A stretch of 64,000 nucleotides of DNA from Streptomyces sp. NBC_00433 (GTDB lineage Bacteria > Actinomycetota > Actinomycetes > Streptomycetales > Streptomycetaceae). How positions within the stretch are numbered: the first letter of the stretch is position 1; every line of letters begins with the position of its first letter. Where the stretch lies: assembly GCA_036015235.1 (NCBI GenBank), contig CP107926.1:930001-994000 (forward strand), in the 5' to 3' direction. Shown one piece after another: positions 32,272 to 41,200 of the stretch. A program made the translations under genes and the position numbers. A model generated the notes under the pieces. That model was not told the DNA's origin and did not search any database. It worked only from the letters and a program-made list of their open reading frames with translations.

Positions 32272-35200
32272 ATGGCGAACGAAGAAAAGCTCCGCGACTA
32301 CCTCAAGCGCGTGACGGCCGACCTCCAGCAGGCGCGGCGCCGGCTGAGCCAGGTGGAGTCCGCACGGCACGAGCCGATCGCCATCGTGGGGATGGCCTGC
32401 CGCTTCCCGGGCGACGTACACACCCCGGACGAGCTGTGGTCGCTGCTGGTCGACGGGACCGACGCCACCGGCCCGCTGCCCGAGGACCGGGGCTGGAGCC
32501 TGGAGGAGCTGTACGACCCGGACCCCGACCGCACGGGGGCGTCGTACGCGCGCACGGGCGGATTCCTGCGCGACGCGGGCGACTTCGACGCCTCGTTCTT
32601 CGGTATCAACCCGCGCGAGGCGCTGGCCACCGACCCGCAGCAACGGCTGCTCCTGCACACCGCCTGGGAAGCGCTGGAGAGCGCCCGGCTCGACCCGACG
32701 ACGCTGCACGGCACCCGCACCGGCGTCTTCACCGGCGTGATCGCCCAGGACTACGCCACCCGACTCGCCCCCGAGCACGCGCAAGACCTGGAGGGCTACC
32801 TCGCCACCGGCAACACCACGTCGGTCGCGTCCGGGCGGATCGCCTACACCCTCGGGCTCGAAGGCCCGACCCTCACCGTGGACACGGCCTGCTCCTCGTC
32901 CCTGGTCGCCATCCACCTCGCCTCGCAGGCCCTGCGCGGCGACGAGTGCTCGCTCGCACTGGCCGGCGGCGCCACCGTGATCTCGGCGCCCAACCCCTTC
33001 CTGGAGTTCAGCCGGCAGCGCGGCCTGGCACCCGACGGGCGCTGCAAGCCCTTCTCCGACAGCGCCGACGGCTTCAGCCTCGCGGAAGGCGCGGGCCTCG
33101 TCGTCCTGGAACGCCTGTCCGACGCCCGGCGGAACGGCCACCGCGTGCTCGCCGTCATCCGTGGCAGCGCGGTCAACCAGGACGGCCAGAGCAGCCAGTT
33201 GACCGCTCCCAACGGGCCGTCCCAGCAGCGGGTGATCCGGGCGGCGTTGGCCGACGCGCGACTCACCACGAACGATGTCGACGTCGTCGAGGCGCACGGC
33301 ACCGGGACACCGCTGGGCGACCCGATCGAGGCGCAGGCGCTCCAGGCCACCTACGGCAAGGAACGTCCGGCCGAACGGCCGCTGCTGCTGGGCTCGGTGA
33401 AGTCGAATATCGGACACACACAGGCCGCCGCCGGAATAGCGGGCGTCATCAAGATGGTCCTCGCCCTCCAAGAAGGGCAGTTGCCCGCCACCCTGCACCT
33501 CAACGCACCCTCGCAGCACGTCGACTGGAGCGCGGGCACCATCGCCCTCACCCAGACCGCCATGACCTGGCCCGAAGTCGACCGCCCCCGCCGGGCAGCA
33601 GTCTCCTCCTTCGGGATCAGCGGCACCAACGCCCACCTCATCCTCGAACAGGCCCCCGTCGAGGAGGACGAGGATACGGTCGCCGAGGCGGCCGAACGGC
33701 ACGTCGTGGGACCTTGGTTGCTGTCCGCCCGCACGCACGATGCCCTGATCGACCAGGCTCGTCGGCTGCGCACGCACCTCGACCGGCACCCCGGTGAGGA
33801 CCCGCACCACCTCGCCGCCGCCCTCGCCACGACCCGCACCCACTTCACCCACCGCCTCGCCGTCACCAGCCCGACGCGTGAAGAACTAGTGGCGGCCCTG
33901 GACCAGTTCGCGGCGAGCGAGCCCGCTTCCGACGTCTACGAGGCCGTGGCGCCGACGGACACGCCGAAGACGGTGCTGGTCTTCCCCGGCCAGGGCTCCC
34001 AGTGGCCCGGCATGGCACAAGAACTGCTACGCACCGACCCGGTCTTCACCGAGCACATCGAGGCCTGCCACCACGCACTCGCACCCTTCACCGACTGGCA
34101 CCTCATCGACACCCTCAACCAGACCCCGGGAAGCGCCGACCCCGACCGCGTCGACGTCCTCCAGCCGATGCTGTGGGCCACGATGATCTCCCTCGCCAAG
34201 CTCTGGCAACACCACGGACTCACCCCCCACGCGGTCATCGGCCACTCACAAGGCGAGATCGCCGCAGCCCACATCGCAGGCGCCCTCACCCTCCAAGACT
34301 CCGCCCGCATCATCGCCCTACGCAGCCAGACCTTCACCACCATCGCCGGACACGGCACCATGCTCCACGTCCCCCTCCCCGCAGAAAACCTCCACGAACG
34401 GCTCGCAGACCACACCGGCGTCACCATCGCCACCCTCAACAGCCCCGCCAGCACCACCCTGTCCGGAGACGTAGACGCCATCCACCGACTCCACGAGGTA
34501 TTGCAAACCGAGCAGATCGACAGCCGCCTCGTCCCCGTCGACTACGCCTCACACTCCCCCCACATCGACCCCCTCAAAGAACAGATCCTGCGGGAACTCG
34601 CACCCACCGCGCCCCAACCCGCCACCATCCCCTTCCACTCCACCACCCACCCCCAAAACACCCCCACCGACACCACCACACTGGACGCCGCCTACTGGTA
34701 CGACAACCTCCGCCAACCCGTCCAACTCCACGCCACCACAACCCACCTCATCACCACCGGCCACACCCTCTTCATCGAACCCAGCCCCCACCCCGTCCTC
34801 ACCCACGCCATCCACCAAACAGCCCAAAACCACCCCCAAGGCCAACCCGTCACCGCCCTCGGCACCCTCCGCCGCAACCACGGCACACCCACAGACCTCA
34901 CAACCGCCCTCGCCAAAGCACACACCCACAACACCCCCATCAACTGGAAAACCCTCTTCGCCAACACCCCCACCACCGACCTCCCCACCTACCCCTTCCA
35001 AACCACCCACTACTGGGTGAAGAGCAGCGCAGGGTCGGGCGATGTGGCGCGGGCCGGGCTCACGCGGACGCAACATCCGCTGCTCGGTGCGGTGGTGCGG
35101 CTCGCGGAGGACGGCGGCTCGGTGCTGACCGGGCGGCTGTCGTCACGCGACCATCCGTGGCTGGCTGATCACGCCGTCGCCGGCACGGTGCTGCTGCCCG

Positions 35201-38200
35201 GCACCGCCTTCGTCGAACTCGCCCTGCACGCGGGCGAGGACACCGGGCACGACACCGTCGACGAGCTGACCCTCGAAGCCCCGCTCGTGCTGCATCCCGA
35301 GCAGGCAGTCCAGCTCCAGTTGACCGTCGGCGCACCCGACGAGGCCGACCGACGCACCCTCACCGTCCATTCACGGCCCGAGCCTGACGCCGACGACGCC
35401 GGCACGACGCCGTGGACCCGCCACGCCACCGGCACTCTCACCACGGCCCTAGCGCCCGAGCCCGCACCGACCCCGGCCGACGCCGCCTGGCCGCCCCCCG
35501 GCGCCACCCCCATCGACCTCACCGACGCCTACGACACGCTCGCCGCACGCGGCTACACCTACGGCCCCGCCTTCCAGAACCTCACCGCCGCCTGGCAACA
35601 CGGCGACGACTTCTACGCCGACCTCGACCAGGGCGCCGACGCCGACCCGCAGACGTACGGCATCCACCCGGCGCTCCTGGACGCCGCCCTGCACCCCCTG
35701 GTGCTGGCGGCGGACGGCGGGACACGGCTGCCGTTCGCGTGGAGCGGGGTACGCCTGCACGCCACCGGTGCCACGGCCGCCCGGGTGCACCTGAAGCGCC
35801 AGGGTGAGGACGCGGTGGTCATCGAGCTGACGGACGCGGCCGGGCAGCCCCTGCTGGCCGTCGAGCAGTTGATCACCCGCCCGTTCGACCCGGCGGTGCT
35901 CGGTACGGCCGGGAGCGCGGGCCGCGACAGCTCGCTCTTCCGCGTCGAGTGGACGGCGCTTCCGCCTGCGGAGCCGACAGCCGGCACCGCGACCGACGCG
36001 GAAAGCTGGGCGGTCTGGGGCCAGGACGACCGGCTCGGCCTGGACCTCCCCGTCCACCCCGGGCTCGACGCGTTGAGCGATCCGGCACCCGCCGTGGTGC
36101 TGCGCTTCCTCACCGCGCCGGACGGCGCCGATGTGGTGGAACAAGCCCACGCGGCAGCCGAGGACACGTTGCTCCGGCTCCAGGACTGGTTGGGCGCCAC
36201 GGCACTGGCGGATACGCACCTGGTGGTCGTGACCGCGAACGCCGCGCCGGTCGACCACGCGGACGACCCGGACCTGGTGCAGGCGACGGTGACTGGCCTC
36301 GTGCGGACCGCGCAGAGTGAGCACCCGGGGCGGATCACCCTCATCGACCTGGACGGCCACCCCTTCTCGACGGCGGCCCTGATCGAGGCGATCGGGACAG
36401 TCCGGGCGGCCGACGAGCCGCACACCGCCCTGCGCAAGGGCGAGCTGTACGCTCCCCGGCTGACCAACACCCCGCAGACCCAACTGGCCATCCCCACCGA
36501 CAGCGACAGCGCCTGGCGGCTCGCCCTCACCTCACCCGGCAGCCCCGACCAACTCGCCCTCCTCCCCGCCCCCGACCTGGACGGGTCCTTGGAACCCGGG
36601 CAGGTCCGGCTTGCCCTGGAAGCGGTGGGCCTCAACTTCCGGGACGTGCTGATCACCCTCGGTATGTACCCCGAGCCCGTCCCGCACCTCGGTTCAGAGG
36701 GCTCGGGCGTCATCACCGAAGTCGGCCCCGAGGTCACCGGCTTCGAGGTCGGCGACCGGGTGATGGGCATCCTCACCCACGGCACGGCGGCCACCACGGT
36801 CACCGACCACCGGGTTCTCGCCCGGGTGCCGCAGGGGTGGACGCCCGCCCAGGCGGCCTCGGCGACGCTGGCCTACGCGACCGCGTACTACACCTTGGTG
36901 ACCCTGGCGGACCTCAAGCCGGGCCAGAACCTTCTCGTCCACACCGCGACCGGCGGCGTCGGCCAAGCCGCCACCCACCTCGCCCGCCACCTCGGCGCCC
37001 GCCTGTACGCCACCGCCAGCCTGCCCAAACACCACACCCTCACAGCCGAGTTGGGCTACGACGCCGAGAACATCGCGGACTCACGAACCCACGACTACGC
37101 CAACCACCTCCTGGCCCGCACCAACGGCCACGGCATGGACGTCGTCCTGCACTCCCTCGCCCACGAACACACCGACACCACCCTCCGCCTCCTCCCCCGA
37201 GGCGGCCACTTCATCGACATGAGCAAAACCGACATCCGCGACCCCGACACCATCAACGCCGACCACCCCGGCACCCGCTACCAGGCCATCGACCTCAACG
37301 ACGCGGGACCGGATGCCCTGCAGGACATCCTCGGCGCGCTGCACCGGCTGTTCGCCGATGGTGTGCTGCCGCCACTGCCCACCGCTGCCTACGCGATCGA
37401 GGACGCGCCGCAGGCGCTGCGGCACCTCAGCCAGGCCCGCCACACCGGCAAGCTCGCCCTCACACTCCCCCGGCAGCCCCACCCGGACGGCACGACCCTC
37501 ATCACCGGCGGCACCGGCGTCCTCGCCGGGCTCACCGCCCTGCACCTCGCGGAAAACCACGGCCACCGCCACTTCCTCCTCGCCAGCCGCTCGGGCCCGC
37601 ACTCGCCGCAAGCAGCCGCCCTCGTGGAGCAGTTGGCCGGTCGCGGCGCCACCGCCACCGTCGTCTCTGCCGACACCGCCGACCCGGACGCCCTGGCCGC
37701 CCTGCTCGCCGACGTACCCGACGACCACCCCGTCACCACCGTCGTCCACGCCGCCGGCACCCTGAACGACGCCACCTTCACCTCCCTCACCCCCGAACAA
37801 CTGCACGCCACACTCACCCCGAAGGTCGACGCCGCGCACCATCTGCACACCGCCGACCTCCCCCACCTGGAGAGGTACGTCCTCTTCTCGTCGGCGGCCG
37901 CCACCCTCGCCAACCCCGGCCAAGCCAACTACAACGCCGCCAACAACTTCCTGGACGCCCTCGCCCACCACCGCCACACCCACCACCAACCCGCCACCAG
38001 CCTCGCCTGGGGCCTATGGGAACAAACCAGCACCCTCACCGGCAGCCTCAACACGGCCCAGCGCCAACGCCTCGCCCAGCAGGGGCTGCACGCCCTCACC
38101 ACCCCGCACGCCCTCGCCCTCCTCGACACCGCCCTGGCCGCGCCGAACGCGCTGCTGCTGCCCGTCGGCCTCGACGCCCGCCGGCTGGATCCCACCCTCG

Positions 38201-41200
38201 TGCCGCCCGTCCTGCGCGGCCTCGCCCGGCGCCCGAGCCGGCGTACAGCGGCGGGTAGGGCGGCAGGACGCGGAACGACCGATGTCCTGCGGCAGCAGTT
38301 GGCGCGACAGTCGGCAGCCGAGCAAGGCGAGACGCTGCTGACACTGGTCCGTACGCAGGCGGCGGCGGTGCTCGGCCATCCGGACGGCGCCGATGCCATC
38401 CAGGTGGACGCGGCCTTCAAGGAGTTGGGCTTCGACTCGCTCACCGCGGTCGAGCTGCGCAACCGGCTGGGCACGGTCACCGGGCTGCGCTTGCCGACCA
38501 CGATGATCTTCGACTACCCGAGCCCGGCGCGTCTCGCGGCCTATCTGCGGGACGAGTTGGTGGACTCCGCGGTGGGCGACCGCAACGCCCCGGCCGCCGC
38601 GCGGGCCCGTACGGCCGCGGGGGCCGCGGGCGCGGCCGACGAGCCGATCGCCATCGTCGGGATGGCCTGCCACTTCCCGGGCGGCGTGCGCAGTCCCGAG
38701 GAGTTGTGGGCCCTGCTGTCCGAAGGGACCGACGCCACCGGGCCGTTCCCGACCGACCGCGGCTGGGACCTGGAACGCCTCTACGACCCGGACCCCGACC
38801 ACCTCGGCACCACGTACAGCCGGGGCGGTGGATTCCTGCACGACGCGGGCGACTTCGACGCGGACTTCTTCGGTATCAACCCGCGCGAGGCGCTGGCCAC
38901 CGACCCGCAGCAGCGGCTGCTCCTGCACACCGCCTGGGAAGCGCTGGAGAACGCACGGCTCGACCCCGCGGGACTGCACGGCACCCGCACCGGCGTCTTC
39001 ACCGGCGTCGTGGCGCAGAACTACGCCGGCCAGATCAGCGCCGAGAACACCCAGGAACTGGAGGGCTACCTCGCCACCGGCAACACCACGTCGGTCGCTT
39101 CGGGCCGGATCGCGTACTCCCTCGGATTCGAGGGACCCGCCATGACGATCGACACCGCGTGCTCGTCGTCCCTGGTGGCCATCCACCTCGCCGCCCAGGC
39201 GCTGCGCGGCGACGAGTGCTCGCTCGCGCTGGCCGGCGGTGCGACGGTGATGGCGGTGCCCAGCCCCTTCCTGGAGTTCAGCCGGCAGCGCGGCCTGGCA
39301 CCCGACGGGCGCTGCAAGCCCTTCTCCGACAGCGCCGACGGCTTCAGCCTCGCCGAAGGCGTCGGCATGGTGCTGCTGGAACGCCTCTCCGACGCCGAAC
39401 GCCAGGGCCATCGCGTACTCGCCGTCCTGCGCGGCAGCGCGGTCAACCAGGACGGCGCCAGCAACGGCCTCACCGCACCCAACGGCCCCTCCCAGGAGCG
39501 GGTCATCCGCCAGGCCCTCGCCAACTCCGGCCTCCTCCCCGCTGACATCGACGCCGTCGAGGCGCACGGCACGGGTACGAAGCTCGGCGACCCGATCGAG
39601 GCGCAGGCGCTCCAGGCCACCTACGGCAAGGAACGACCCGCCGAACGGCCGCTGCTGCTCGGCTCGGTGAAGTCGAATATCGGACACACGCAGGCCGCCG
39701 CCGGAATAGCGGGCGTCATCAAGATGGTCCTCGCCCTCCAAGAAGGGCAGTTGCCCGCCACCCTGCATCTCGACGCACCCTCGCAGCACGTCGACTGGAG
39801 CGCGGGCACCATCGCCCTCACCCAGACCGCCATGACCTGGCCCGAAGTCGACCGCCCCCGCCGGGCAGCGGTCTCCTCCTTCGGGATCAGCGGCACCAAC
39901 GCCCACCTCATCCTCGAACAGGCCCCCGCCACGCAGGAGGCCGAACCCGCAGAACCGACCGCCGTAGGCCCCTGGTTGCTGTCCGCCCGCACCCCGGAGG
40001 CCCTCACCGACCAGGTCCGCCGGCTGCGCACGCACCTCGACCGGCACCCCGGCGAGGACCCGCACCACCTCGCCGCCGCCCTCGCCACGACCCGCACCCA
40101 CTTCACCCACCGCCTCGCCGTCACCAGCCCCACCCGCGAGGAACTGCACACGGCTCTCGGCCACCACATCGACGGGCAACCCCACCCGGACCTTTACGCC
40201 GCCACGGCCCCGTCGACGTCGCCGAAGACGGTGCTGGTCTTCCCCGGCCAGGGCTCCCAGTGGCCCGGCATGGCACAAGAACTGCTACGCACCGACCCGG
40301 TCTTCACCGAGCACATCGAGGCCTGCCACCACGCACTCGCACCCTTCACCGACTGGCACCTCATCGACACCCTCAACCAGACCCCGGGAGCCGCCGACCC
40401 CGACCGCGTCGACGTCCTCCAGCCGATGCTGTGGGCCACGATGATCTCCCTCGCCAAGCTCTGGCAACACCACGGACTCACCCCCCACGCGGTCATCGGC
40501 CACTCACAAGGCGAAATCGCCGCAGCCCACATCGCAGGCGCCCTCACCCTCCAAGACTCCGCCCGCATCATCGCCCTACGCAGCCAGACCTTCACCACCA
40601 TCGCCGGACACGGCACCATGCTCCACGTCCCCCTCCCCGCAGAAAACCTCCACGAACGGCTCGCAGACCACACCGGCGTCACCATCGCCACCCTCAACAG
40701 CCCCGCCAGCACCACCCTGTCCGGAGACCTCGAAGCCGTCCACCGACTCCACGAGGTATTGCAGGCCGAACACGTCGACAGCCGCCTCGTCCCCGTCGAC
40801 TACGCCTCACACTCCCCCCACATCGACCCCCTGCGCGAACGCATCCTCAACGACCTCGCCCCCACCACCCCCCAACCCGCCACCATCCCCTTCCACTCCA
40901 CCACCCACCCCCAAAACACCCCCACCGACACCACCACACTGGACGCCGCCTACTGGTACGACAACCTCCGCCAACCCGTCCAACTCCACGCCACCACAAC
41001 CCACCTCATCACCACCGGCCACACCCTCTTCATCGAACCCAGCCCCCACCCCGTCCTCACCCACGCCATCCACCAAACAGCCCAAAACCACCCCCAAGGC
41101 CAACCCGTCACCGCCCTCGGCACCCTCCGCCGCAACCACGGCACACCCACAGACCTCACAACCGCCCTCGCCAAAGCACACACCCACAACACCCCCATCA